Assembly (NCBI GenBank): GCA_965204095.1
Contig: OZ241991.1
Coordinates: 4,898,001-4,962,000, forward strand
Origin: JAPPLB01 sp965204095
Lineage (GTDB): Bacteria; Acidobacteriota; Terriglobia; Bryobacterales; UBA6623
Length of the DNA stretch: 64,000 nt
Direction of reading: 5' to 3'
The notes beneath the pieces were generated by a model. The model saw only the letters and a program-made list of their open reading frames with translations, was not told the DNA's origin and did no database searches. Position numbers and translations under genes: made by a program. Below, in pieces: positions 27,837-36,240 of the stretch; the first letter of the stretch is position 1; every line of letters begins with the position of its first letter.

Positions 27837-30800
27837 ATGATCCAACGCAATCGCCGAGGGCGCCTTTGGCCGTGGGTGGCTGTCTTGGCCGCGGCCGGTT
27901 ACCTGGCGGCGCAACAAGCTCAGCCGCCCGATGCGACCGACCCGGCGGCCGGGGATGTCGTCTTTCGGACCGAGACCGCCTTGATGGAAGTCGAGGTCAG
28001 GGCGACGCTCCGGCGCGGCGAATTGATGGAAGGCCTTACCCGTGAAGACTTCCAGTTGTTCGAAAACGGCGAGCCGCAACAGATCGTCAGCTTCGAGTAT
28101 GTGGACTATCCGCGTGGTGAGGCGCTCGTGGCGCGCGGCGAGCGCTTGACGCAAGTCGCCGGCCTGGAATCCTCAGACCCGTCGCAGCTTTCCACAACGC
28201 CGCCTCCCTCCGCTTCGCAGGAGTTGCGGATTCTTATCGTCACGCACATCAGCGAAGCGGAGCGGCTGCGTGTCCGTAAGTCCGTGCGGAAGTTTATCGA
28301 GAACGATCTGCCGGATCACGCACTCGTCTCGCTGAACGGCACGCCGTTCGTGTCCGACCGGGAGCTGCTGCTTGCCTTGATCGACAAGGCCGGACTGGTG
28401 GATTTGATGTCGGGCAACAACTTCTCCGATATCCGTCAGCGGTTCGTCGACAATTTCGACTCGCAGTTGGCCGCGGCACGAGGGGACTTGAACGCACTGC
28501 TCCGCGGTGTGGATCCGACCACACCCACGCACCTCTTCAACATGTTTGACGACCATCTGAGCCGTATTCGCACGATGCGTTACGTGGACCTCATACGCGA
28601 TCTGAGCATTTTCCCCGGCAAGAAGATGATTGTGCTGTTTTCGCGCGGACACTCGATGGGCTTCGACAGGTTTCAGCAAAGTTTCATGGGCGCTCAGGAC
28701 GCCTACTTGCTGGAGCGTCTTCGAGGGGAATCGATGCGGGCGCGGATCAGCCTCTACGCCGTGGACGCGAGGGGTCTCGAAGTCGGGGCTGTGTTGCCGG
28801 AGCATGATTTCGGGATGACCGGCGAGACGATTTTTTCGCCGGATCAGATCGTTCGGGGAGTTCCAGCGTTTCTTTATGCCCGAACGCCCCTGACCGCCGG
28901 CTTGAACGACAGACACCGAGCCAGCCGGCAGGGCCTGCAGGTGCTGGCCGAAATGACCGACGGCGTGGCGGTCACGAACTCGAATGATCTCGGCGAGATC
29001 TTCGACCACGTCAGGAAAGACCTGGGCGGCTACTACCTGATTGGATACTCGCCGCCGAAACGCAATGACACGAAACGGATGCGTGCGGTGAAGATCACGG
29101 TCAATCGCCCCGAGGTCAGACTGAAGTATCGCAAGGGCTTCTACGACAATGAGGAGTTTCGACGGGCGTTGGCGGAAGAACAGCGGAAGCGTCTCGAGGA
29201 GTTGCTGGGGCCGTCGCCGAGCACGACAACGGACAACGCCCCTCTTTCCTCGCTGACTCTCTACAAGACGGCCTTCGGGGCGCTGGCGTCCGACTCGCCG
29301 AACTACGTCCAGGCGGCCGAGAATCTTCAGCGCGCGGTGGGGCAGTATCCCCAGTTCGCCGTGGCATGGAATGTGCTGGGCTACTCGCGGGAGCAGTTGG
29401 GCGACGAGCAAGCGGCACGGGAAGCCTACGAAGAAGCCGCGCAAGCGGATTCGGACTATCTGCAGCCGCAAGCTCACCTCGCACGGCTCGACATCCGCGA
29501 CCAGCAGTGGGATTCGGCGAAAAGCCGCTCGGAGGCCATTCTCGGCGTTGATGAAAACAGGGCGGACGCAAGGTTCTATCTCGCCACCGCCGAGTACAAC
29601 CTTGACGATCTCGACGCCGCTCGGAAAGCCGCCGAAACGGTTGCCGGCGGCCCGCAAGTGGAGAACTACCCGCAGGTTTTTCAACTTCTCGGTCGGGTTC
29701 GCACTCGCGAGGGTGATTATGCGGGGGCGACCGAGGCTTATCGAAGTTATCTGAAAGCTCGTCCCGGCGCTGTGGACCGGAACCTCGTGGAGGAGCAGAT
29801 CGGCAGACTCGAAACGGCCGAGGACGTCGAGAAGATCAACGCGGCGGTGCAGGAGGCGGATTGGGCGACCGTCGTCGAGTTGGGTGAGCAGTTGGCCGAG
29901 GTGGACGACGAGTCGGGGTTGGGGCTCTACTTTGCCGCGATGGCGCATCTTCAACTCAACGACGACGGCGCGGCCCGCGCGGCGGCGGAAACCGTTCTCC
30001 GCCGTGAAGACAGCGACCGGTTCCCCGGCGTGCACCGCATGCTCGGCACGTTGTATGCGCGGGATGGCGCCTTCGAAGCGGCCGCGGGACAGTACCGCGA
30101 GTTGATCGCCAAGGTTCCCGACGCGCCCGACTTGGCGAAGCTGCAACAGCAACTCGATGACTGGGAGAAGCTTCTCCGTTTCGAGGAACGGAGAAATCCG
30201 GTCGTCCGCATCATCAACCCCACGGGCAGGACGGCCGTGACCGTCGTGCGTGGCGCGCTCAGGGTAGGCGCAGAGAGTTCCGACCGTCCGATGCGGCAAG
30301 GCGATGTCGTCATGACTCAGGAACCGGGCTTGACCGTCATCGAATGCGTGGCGAAGGACGCGCGCATCAACCTCGCGTTGGAATTGCCCTATGGCCTCGA
30401 TTTCGAAAGCAGGAGCGAAAGCGGCGGCATCTCGATCGAAGGCATGGTGATTTCCGGAAAAGTCGAGACCCGAAGCGGCGCCATCGACATCGCGGCCCCG
30501 TGGAAAGCGATGCGCCTGGACGCCAGGTTGCAGGAAAAGCCGCCGGCATTCTCTTTGCCGGAGGGCGGCTTGCTGGAGGCCGTTCCGGCGGCCGGCGCTA
30601 CGGCCCTCGTGGTGAGAGACACACAGAGCCAACGCGAGAACACCTACGGGCGAGTTGAAGTGAAGGCGGCAGATCCGAAAAGCGTTGTCTTCCGCGATAT
30701 GGAGGTACCCGCGGACTCGGTTGTGAAGATGCCCTGGCAAGCTCCCGGGATTCTCGACGCGATTCTCAGCGGAGAGCCGCTGACCGGGCAACCCCCGGAC

Positions 30801-31790
30801 GATGGCCCGAGTCTGCGCAGAGCCGAGGGCTTGGCGCCGGATTCGGTTCGATTCTCGTCCGACGTCAGGATGGTGAATCTGTCGGTTTCTGTCATCGATG
30901 AGCAGGGGATGCCGGTCACGGACCTCGATGAATCGGGTTTTGAGGTAGTCGAGGGAGGTGTTGCGCAGCAGTTGGCGTCGGTGACCACGGGAGATGCCCC
31001 GTTCAACATGGCCGTATTGCTCGACATGAGCGCCAGTACCGTTGAGGAACGCGCCGGCATGAAACTGGTCGCGCGGCGGTTTGTGGCGTCGGCGCGCCCC
31101 GAGGATCGGATTGCGGTTTATACGCTCGGCAACGAGCTGTTCACGGTGGTTTCGCCCCTCACTTCGGACCGCGATGTTTTGGCGAAACGGATCGACGCGC
31201 TGCCTCCGATGTCGGGCGGATCGCCGCTCTACGATTCGATCGTGCTGGCGTACAACGAGGAGCTCCGTGCCAGAGCGGGGCAGCGGAATGCGTTGGTGGT
31301 CATCAGCGACGGTGTGGACAATCAGCTCGGCGCGCTGCTGTACAAGCCGATTCCCGAGAACAAGAAGAAGAACAAGCGCTGGCTGGAATATCAGGAACGG
31401 GCGGACCAGGCCCGGCTCAACCTGCTGGCTGCCGCCTCGGAGATCGACTTTGGAAACCTGCGTCAGGCGGCGGGGCGGATCGAGACGCTGATCTATCCTT
31501 TCCTGGTCCGTCAAGGTTCCTCGGAGCGTCGATTCCGCCGGCCGGTGGAGGAGGCCGCGAAAAACAATATGGAGGCGTTGGCGGCGGCCTCGGGCGGCAG
31601 GGTGTTTTATGCGGCGCCGGATGATCGACTCGACCCTTTCCGCGAAGTGACCGAGGAGCTTCGAAGCGTTTACACCTTGGCGTACTATCCGCAGAATCAG
31701 GAGTTCGATGGGGCTTGGCGGCCCGTGGAAGTGCGGGTAAACAGGCCGGGGGTGACGGTACGCACGCGCAAGGGGTATGTGGCGCGTTAG
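27837..31790 (+). CDS. Exported VWFA-TPR-VWFA protein (VWFA-related Acidobacterial domain)
   Basis: 1317-residue protein with an N-terminal signal segment (WPWVAVLAAAGYLAAQ). The first half (about residues 35-430) has the layout of the VWFA-related Acidobacterial domain, beginning DVVFRTETALMEVEVRAT with a DFQLFENGEPQQI motif, and ends in GGYYLIGYSPP. Residues of roughly 470-760 are TPR-like helical repeats. A beta-rich FecR/adhesin-like section follows. A second VWFA-related domain starts near residue 1005 with VRFSSDVRMVNLSVSV and has an intact MIDAS DMSAS from Asp1063; it ends TLAYYPQNQEF. The first copy lacks a clear DxSxS. Two such domains with a TPR core in one chain is unusual. Partner and role unknown; probably periplasmic or surface protein interaction. 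The ATG at 27837 was chosen because the longer frame starts inside repeat A7. Confidence 0.82.
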   Translation: MIQRNRRGRLWPWVAVLAAAGYLAAQQAQPPDATDPAAGDVVFRTETALMEVEVRATLRRGELMEGLTREDFQLFENGEPQQIVSFEYVDYPRGEALVARGERLTQVAGLESSDPSQLSTTPPPSASQELRILIVTHISEAERLRVRKSVRKFIENDLPDHALVSLNGTPFVSDRELLLALIDKAGLVDLMSGNNFSDIRQRFVDNFDSQLAAARGDLNALLRGVDPTTPTHLFNMFDDHLSRIRTMRYVDLIRDLSIFPGKKMIVLFSRGHSMGFDRFQQSFMGAQDAYLLERLRGESMRARISLYAVDARGLEVGAVLPEHDFGMTGETIFSPDQIVRGVPAFLYARTPLTAGLNDRHRASRQGLQVLAEMTDGVAVTNSNDLGEIFDHVRKDLGGYYLIGYSPPKRNDTKRMRAVKITVNRPEVRLKYRKGFYDNEEFRRALAEEQRKRLEELLGPSPSTTTDNAPLSSLTLYKTAFGALASDSPNYVQAAENLQRAVGQYPQFAVAWNVLGYSREQLGDEQAAREAYEEAAQADSDYLQPQAHLARLDIRDQQWDSAKSRSEAILGVDENRADARFYLATAEYNLDDLDAARKAAETVAGGPQVENYPQVFQLLGRVRTREGDYAGATEAYRSYLKARPGAVDRNLVEEQIGRLETAEDVEKINAAVQEADWATVVELGEQLAEVDDESGLGLYFAAMAHLQLNDDGAARAAAETVLRREDSDRFPGVHRMLGTLYARDGAFEAAAGQYRELIAKVPDAPDLAKLQQQLDDWEKLLRFEERRNPVVRIINPTGRTAVTVVRGALRVGAESSDRPMRQGDVVMTQEPGLTVIECVAKDARINLALELPYGLDFESRSESGGISIEGMVISGKVETRSGAIDIAAPWKAMRLDARLQEKPPAFSLPEGGLLEAVPAAGATALVVRDTQSQRENTYGRVEVKAADPKSVVFRDMEVPADSVVKMPWQAPGILDAILSGEPLTGQPPDDGPSLRRAEGLAPDSVRFSSDVRMVNLSVSVIDEQGMPVTDLDESGFEVVEGGVAQQLASVTTGDAPFNMAVLLDMSASTVEERAGMKLVARRFVASARPEDRIAVYTLGNELFTVVSPLTSDRDVLAKRIDALPPMSGGSPLYDSIVLAYNEELRARAGQRNALVVISDGVDNQLGALLYKPIPENKKKNKRWLEYQERADQARLNLLAAASEIDFGNLRQAAGRIETLIYPFLVRQGSSERRFRRPVEEAAKNNMEALAAASGGRVFYAAPDDRLDPFREVTEELRSVYTLAYYPQNQEFDGAWRPVEVRVNRPGVTVRTRKGYVAR

Positions 31791-31882
31791 GAAATATCGT
31801 TCGCTCGACCCCTCCGGGACCCAACCACGGGGGCGCAGCTTGCCTGTCTCACCAGCAGCGCGGCGGAGACCTGTGCTCCTGA

Positions 31883-32701
31883 TTACCGGGCTGCGGCCCC
31901 CAGCGCATACAGAGCCGGGTCGATGGGTTCGTTGTGAATCACGGTTTTGAACGCGAATTCCCACTCGGCGACCATCCTGCTTCTGCTGTAGTAGTGGATC
32001 TTCCAACGCGCGGGCAACGTCAGTCCGTCGACATCCTGGAAGTTCGAGAATGTCTCGGTAATCCCGTGATATTTGGTCTTCACATGACGGTAGGTGTCGG
32101 GTTCGAAGAAGAGTAGAATCTTCTCGGGTCTGCCCCTGCGGGGTTTGTAGTAGAGGCAATGCAATTGACGATTCTCAACTTGCTTGAGGCCGGCGTATTC
32201 GAGTTTGGCGCCCCTTGCCTCCAGGTGCAGCAGCGGCCACGCCGTTGACGTCACGCCGCCCAGAATGCCTTCGCGCAACAGTGCTTTGTTGTACTTGAAG
32301 AACTCGCCGAGTGGTGAGCGTCCGCCTGGGAAGCCTTGGTAGATGCGCACCTTCTTGCCGTCATGGATGAAGTGCTCTCCGTAATACGTCGGGTCGCCGC
32401 GAGTATCAAAGCGCAAGCTGATCGAGTTGCCGTCGGAAGCCTCGAACACGGTAGCGGGCAGTGTGGCGGGCAGTAGGGCGAAGCCGCCCCGGAAGACTCG
32501 CCACACTCCTTCTCCGCGCAACATGCGCGACTTCATGCCGGTCCGTGCGTCGGCGGGGCCGATAGCGTCAAGATGAAGGCTGACAAGCTCTTCAGGCGTC
32601 ATTTTCTCCGCCGCGGAGAGGGGGGAGAAACCAGCACCGGTGCAACCAAGAGCGATGGCCCCAACCAGGATCGCCTTGCAGCTCATTGCGGACAGAGACA
32701 T
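31883..32701 (-). CDS. Exported LolA-like protein, paralogue 1
   Basis: 272-residue protein with a signal peptide (MSLSAMSCKAILVGAIALGC) and a beta-rich body resembling the lipoprotein-sorting LolA/LolB fold: LHLDAIGPADARTGMKSR, then FEPDTYRHVKTKY and GLTLPARWKIHY. No known family was firmly recognised. It is a clear paralogue of the next gene upstream (32970-33863) and has its own matching promoter, so it arose by tandem duplication. It is 25 residues shorter than the paralogue, mostly from a missing segment after the FEPDTYRHV motif. Confidence 0.6.
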   Translation of the reverse strand: MSLSAMSCKAILVGAIALGCTGAGFSPLSAAEKMTPEELVSLHLDAIGPADARTGMKSRMLRGEGVWRVFRGGFALLPATLPATVFEASDGNSISLRFDTRGDPTYYGEHFIHDGKKVRIYQGFPGGRSPLGEFFKYNKALLREGILGGVTSTAWPLLHLEARGAKLEYAGLKQVENRQLHCLYYKPRRGRPEKILLFFEPDTYRHVKTKYHGITETFSNFQDVDGLTLPARWKIHYYSRSRMVAEWEFAFKTVIHNEPIDPALYALGAAAR

Positions 32702-32728
32702 GACGGCATCCCGCAAAAAACGCTCTGC

Positions 32729-32757
32729 ATTGTGGACGTGAGCGTAACTCTTGTCAA
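32729..32757 (-). promoter_or_regulatory. Predicted promoter of LolA-like paralogue 1
   Basis: On the minus strand, TTGACA (32757-32752), 17 bases, CACAAT (32734-32729), just upstream of the start at 32701. The same promoter stands before paralogue 2. Confidence 0.6.
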
Positions 32758-32969
32758 ATCTGCTCCGTAAGAAGCAGCACGTCTTCTGGAACCGTCGGGA
32801 CCGGGCGTTACACTTGCTTCAGACCGGAACCGCGTCGACGCTTGCCGAGTCGCACATTCGGAGGTGTCGTGAGTAATACTGTCACTGGCACGGACGGTCC
32901 GCATCCAGGCTCGTATCCGCAACGGGCAGCTTGTCTCACCAGCAGCGCGGCGGAGACGTGCGCGCCCGA

Positions 32970-33863
32970 TTACTGGGCCGCGGCCCCCAGCTCATATAGC
33001 GACGGGTCGATGGGCTGGTTGTGAACCGCATTGTTGAACGCGAACTCCCATTCGGCGACCATCGAGCCCGGACCGCCGCCTTGATTCGAGCGGTTGTAGT
33101 GGATCTTCCAACGCGCGGGCAACATGAGGCCGTCGATATCCTGGAAGTTCGAGAAGGTCTCGGTGAGCGTCTCGTAGGTGTTCTGCACACCTGCCGATGC
33201 TTCGGGATTGGCGCCGATGCCTCCAGGCACTTCGTAGCGATACTCGGTCTGGACATGACGGTAAGTGTCGGGTTCGAAGAAGAGCCGAATCTTCGCCGGG
33301 CCGCCGCTCTTGCGGGGCTTGTAGTCGAGACGGTGCAATTCACGACCCTCGACTTTCTTGAGGCCCGCGTATTTCAGCTTGGCGCCTCTTGCCTCCAGGT
33401 GCAGCAGCGGCCACGCTGTTGACGTCACGCCGCCCAGCAGACCTTCGCGCAACAGCGCCTTGTTGTTCATGCAGAACTGGCCCAGCGGCGAGCGCCCGGC
33501 CTGGAAGCCTTGGAGAATGCGTATGTCCTTGCCGTCGTAGACGAGGTGCTCGCCGTAGTACGTCGGGTTGCTCTGAGTGTCAAATCGCACACTGATCGAG
33601 TTGCCGTCGGAAGCCCCGTAGACGGCGCCGGGCAGTTGGGCGCGTCCTCCCAGCAAGACTCGCCATATTCCTTCTCCGCGGAACAACCGTGACTTCATGC
33701 CGGCCCGGGCGTCGGCGGGGCCGATGGCGTCAAGATGAAGGTTGACGAGCTCTTCCGGCTTCATTTTCTTCGCCGCAGAGAGGGGTGAGAACCCGACTAC
33801 GCCGCAACCAAGAGCGATGGCCGCAGCCAGGATCGTCTTGCAGCTCATTGCGGACAGTGACAT
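32970..33863 (-). CDS. Exported LolA-like protein, paralogue 2
   Basis: 297-residue protein with signal peptide (MSLSAMSCKTILAAAIALGC) and the same body as paralogue 1, nearly identical over KALLREG, LGGVTSTAWPLLHLEARGAK and FEPDTYRHV. It has an extra segment VPGGIGANPEASAGVQNTYE that paralogue 1 lacks, and RSNQGGGPGS near the end. Function unknown; the fold resembles LolA/outer-membrane lipoprotein-sorting proteins. Together with its promoter and downstream flank it forms one unit of a tandem duplication. Confidence 0.6.
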   Translation of the reverse strand: MSLSAMSCKTILAAAIALGCGVVGFSPLSAAKKMKPEELVNLHLDAIGPADARAGMKSRLFRGEGIWRVLLGGRAQLPGAVYGASDGNSISVRFDTQSNPTYYGEHLVYDGKDIRILQGFQAGRSPLGQFCMNNKALLREGLLGGVTSTAWPLLHLEARGAKLKYAGLKKVEGRELHRLDYKPRKSGGPAKIRLFFEPDTYRHVQTEYRYEVPGGIGANPEASAGVQNTYETLTETFSNFQDIDGLMLPARWKIHYNRSNQGGGPGSMVAEWEFAFNNAVHNQPIDPSLYELGAAAQ

Positions 33864-33889
33864 GACAACCTCCCGTGAAAGACGCTCGC

Positions 33890-33918
33890 ATTGTGGACCT
33901 GAGCGTAACGTTTGTCAA
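33890..33918 (-). promoter_or_regulatory. Predicted promoter of LolA-like paralogue 2
   Basis: On the minus strand, TTGACA (33918-33913), 17 bases, CACAAT (33895-33890). The spacer is nearly identical to that of paralogue 1. Confidence 0.6.
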
Positions 33919-33931
33919 CCCTGCTTCGTAA

Positions 33932-34110
33932 GCCTGCATGTCTCACCACGTGGCGAGGCGAAGTGGGTGAGAGGGCCGTCAGGACGAGGCGCGAGCCGCT
34001 TGGCGCGCGCAGGCGTACTTGAACAGTACGTTGAGCACGGCAAGCAAGCGCAACGAAGTCCTGGCGGTCGTATCGTGTGCTTCGACCGTCGGGTGGTGAG
34101 AAATGCAGGC
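33932..34110 (+). repeat. Family A element, copy A8 (179 bp)
   Basis: Full length; left end GCCTGCATGTCTCACCAC has one change, right end perfect, TA follows on the right and TAA precedes on the left. It sits just upstream of the promoter of LolA-like paralogue 2, in a divergent intergenic region of 421 bp. The rest of that region (34113-34284) is a diverged duplicate of 32783-32875. Confidence 0.9.
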
Positions 34111-34284
34111 TAGGAGCGACACGCCTTCTGGAACCGGCGGGGCCGGCCCGCTACACTTGTGTCATACCGCAACGACGTCGACGCTTGCCGCGTCGCACAT
34201 TCGGAGGTCTCGTGACGAAGACGGTCCCCTGGGAGCGCGGGCATCCTGCCCGCCGATCTGCTCGGTTGCGCATTCGGAGGTGTC

Positions 34285-35163
34285 GTGAGTAAGTCAATCC
34301 CTGCTGCAGACAGTTTGCGGCCAGGCTCGCATGCACAACGAGCAGTTTGGCTCACCAGCCGGCGGAAAGTTCTTTCCTTGGCGCCGGCGGCCTTCGCGTT
34401 CGGGAAGCTTCTTAAGGCGGAAAGCCGGCAGGAGCGCGGGCGGCGCTTGCTTGGGGAGTGTCTTGAGGCGTTGGGCGGCCAGCGTTTCTTGCAGATTCGC
34501 GACGTGGTGCGATCGGGACGCGCCTACGCCTTCTACCGGGCGAACGTCCGGGGTCTGGCAAGAATCACCATTTACGAGCATTTCGGCCCCCTTGAGAAGG
34601 ACCCCGAACCGGACTGGCTGCCCGTAAGCCGGCGCGAAGTCTACACGGAAAAGGGAGACTATTACAACCTCTTCGAGCACGGACAAGGGTGGGAAATCAC
34701 CTTCCGTGGCGCCAGGCCCCTGCCCGAGGAACGGATGAATCGATATCGGGAATCGACCCGCCGCGACATCTTCTACTTTCTGCGATACCGGTTCGATGAA
34801 CCGGACATGTACTATTACCACCGCGGAACGGAGATCATCGACAATGTTCCGACCGACGCCATCGACGTGACCGACAGCCTTGGAGAGGGCGTCACGTACT
34901 TCCTCCGTCAATCCGATCGGCTGCCGGTGCAGCAGGTCTATCAGCGCCGTGACCCCAAGACAAGAATCCCCTCCGAAGAGAAATCGGCCTTCTCGAAGTA
35001 CCGCGAAGTCTCGGGAGTGATTCTGCCGTGGAACATCCGCCGGGAAGTGGACGGCGAGAAGGCATTCGAGCTTTTTGGGCGAACTGCGGAGGTGAATCCC
35101 CGGCTGGATGCCTCGACGTACTCCCTTGACAAGCGCCTCAACCTGCTGCCGGAGAGTCCTTGA
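34285..35163 (+). CDS. Predicted Tat-exported LolA-like protein
   Basis: 292-residue protein starting at a GTG (GTGAGTAAG) after a GGAGGTG site. About residue 26 there is a twin-arginine-like signal (SRRKVLSLAPAAFAFG), suggesting export in folded form. The body is mostly charged beta strands with DWLPVSRREVYTEKGDYYN and DVTDSLGEGVTYFLR, ending VILPWNIRREVDGE, a pattern like the LolA-like proteins next door. The sequence around its start (CATTCGGAGGTGTCGTGAG) repeats at 32858-32876, so its 5' region took part in the local duplications. Function unknown. Confidence 0.6.
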   Translation: MSKSIPAADSLRPGSHAQRAVWLTSRRKVLSLAPAAFAFGKLLKAESRQERGRRLLGECLEALGGQRFLQIRDVVRSGRAYAFYRANVRGLARITIYEHFGPLEKDPEPDWLPVSRREVYTEKGDYYNLFEHGQGWEITFRGARPLPEERMNRYRESTRRDIFYFLRYRFDEPDMYYYHRGTEIIDNVPTDAIDVTDSLGEGVTYFLRQSDRLPVQQVYQRRDPKTRIPSEEKSAFSKYREVSGVILPWNIRREVDGEKAFELFGRTAEVNPRLDASTYSLDKRLNLLPESP

Positions 35164-35186
35164 CCTGAAACAAACCCTCGGCCCCG

Positions 35187-35210
35187 GCGTTTCCCACTCG
35201 AATGATCCGC
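35187..35210 (+). repeat. Conserved intergenic motif, copy 3 (partial)
   Basis: Reads CGTTTCCCACTCGAATGATC with CGCAC after it and matches the 3' half of the motifs at 18906 and 26597. As at 18906, it begins about 20-25 bases after a stop codon. A short A-rich simple repeat (35228-35260, AAAAACT units) follows. Confidence 0.4.
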
Positions 35211-35265
35211 ACACGGGCGGCGAAGAACTAAAAACTAAAAACTGAAAACTAAAAACTGAGAACTG

Positions 35266-35334
35266 GCCTGCATTGCCCGCCGTCTGACAGTCCTTTCACG
35301 CACGTCCCCTCGCCACGTGGTGAGAAAAGCAGGC
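35266..35334 (-). repeat. Family A element, copy A9 (69 bp, inverted, internally deleted)
   Basis: The only copy read on the minus strand: GCCTGCTTTTCTCACCACGT at its 35334 end, running through a diverged GGCGAGG...GTGCGTGA...CTGTCAG body to GGGCAATGCAGGC at 35266. About 110 bases of the interior are missing. Right flank is TA. Confidence 0.7.
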
Positions 35335-35437
35335 TATAGCAGGGGGACCCTTTGATTCATGCAGCGATGCGATACAAGCACAATCGGCCGTCGCCGTGCG
35401 CCGCGCTACAATGGGCTCTTTTCCGAGAGGTAGCCCT

Positions 35438-36184
35438 GTGCCTATTCCGCAGCTTTCCGAGAGTGATCTCAAGCTCCTCGGCCAATACGATACGCCGACG
35501 ATCTGCAACGTCATTGAAGTCTTCAAGGTTCGTCCGCAGACCAGCGGATACATGGACGGCCGCATCCGTGCCTGCTTCCCCGAGTTGCCGCCCATGGTGG
35601 GGTATGCATCGACGGCGACCTTCCGGTCGGCCGCCGCTCCGCGAGCCGGCGCGGACTACGCCGGACTCGAGCAGCAGGTCGAACAGTTCGCCAATCTGCC
35701 GCAGCCCACAGTCGTCGTGATTCAAGATCTGGACAGTCCGCCGGTAGCCGCCACCTTTGGGGAAGTGATGACGACCATCTACAAGGGATTCGGCTCGGCG
35801 GGACTGATCACGAGCGGCGGCGCCCGTGACCTCGAACAAGTGGGAGCGCTGGGCTTCCCCTGTTTCAGTGACGGCGTGATCTGCTCGCATGGATATCCGC
35901 AACTGCTCGACCTGGGAGTGTCGGTGAACGTGGGCGGGATTACGATTCAACCGGGGGACCTCTTGCACGGCGACGCGAATGGAGTGACGACGATCCCGCA
36001 TGAGATCGCCTCGGATGTCGCCCATGCCTGCGAGGAGTTCGCGGCGGCGGAGCAGGTCGTGCTCGACTACATCAAGGCCGGGAATGTGACTCCCGGCGGG
36101 CTGAACGAGGCCCGCGGCGAGTGCGTCCGCATGATCAAAGCCCTGGGAGAACGAGTTCGGGCCAAAATGTCGATGACGCCCTGA
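35438..36184 (+). CDS. RraA family protein
   Basis: 248-residue protein of the RraA/HMG-aldolase family, whose members act as aldolases of 4-hydroxy-4-methyl-2-oxoglutarate type or bind RNase E; the activity here is not decided by sequence alone. Motifs: YDTPTICNVIEVF near the start, LITSGGARDLEQ, and VSVNVGGITIQPGDLLHGD with ANGVTTIP. The GTG at 35438 is preferred, with GAGAGG seven bases upstream; the frame continues to an ATG at 35411. TACAAT at 35406-35411 may be the -10 box. It faces an enolase-superfamily gene, which suggests a shared sugar-acid or carboxylate breakdown pathway. Confidence 0.85.
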   Translation: MPIPQLSESDLKLLGQYDTPTICNVIEVFKVRPQTSGYMDGRIRACFPELPPMVGYASTATFRSAAAPRAGADYAGLEQQVEQFANLPQPTVVVIQDLDSPPVAATFGEVMTTIYKGFGSAGLITSGGARDLEQVGALGFPCFSDGVICSHGYPQLLDLGVSVNVGGITIQPGDLLHGDANGVTTIPHEIASDVAHACEEFAAAEQVVLDYIKAGNVTPGGLNEARGECVRMIKALGERVRAKMSMTP

Positions 36185-36201
36185 CACGGCCGCTGAGCGA
36201 T

Positions 36202-36224
36202 GCCGGGGCTTGCTCTGTCCCGGC
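36202..36224. terminator. Possible bidirectional terminator hairpin
   Basis: GCCGGG (36202-36207) and CCCGGC (36219-36224) can pair around an 11-base loop in the 56-bp gap between two convergent genes. No T-tract follows, so the call is weak. Confidence 0.3.
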
Positions 36225-36240
36225 CTGCCTCCGTGCCTTC

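Noticed and set aside
28173..32159. 1328-residue open frame on the minus strand opposite the VWFA gene
   Set aside because: It is an antisense shadow in G+C-rich DNA: Arg/His/Pro-rich with no domain, while the + strand protein has clear domains.
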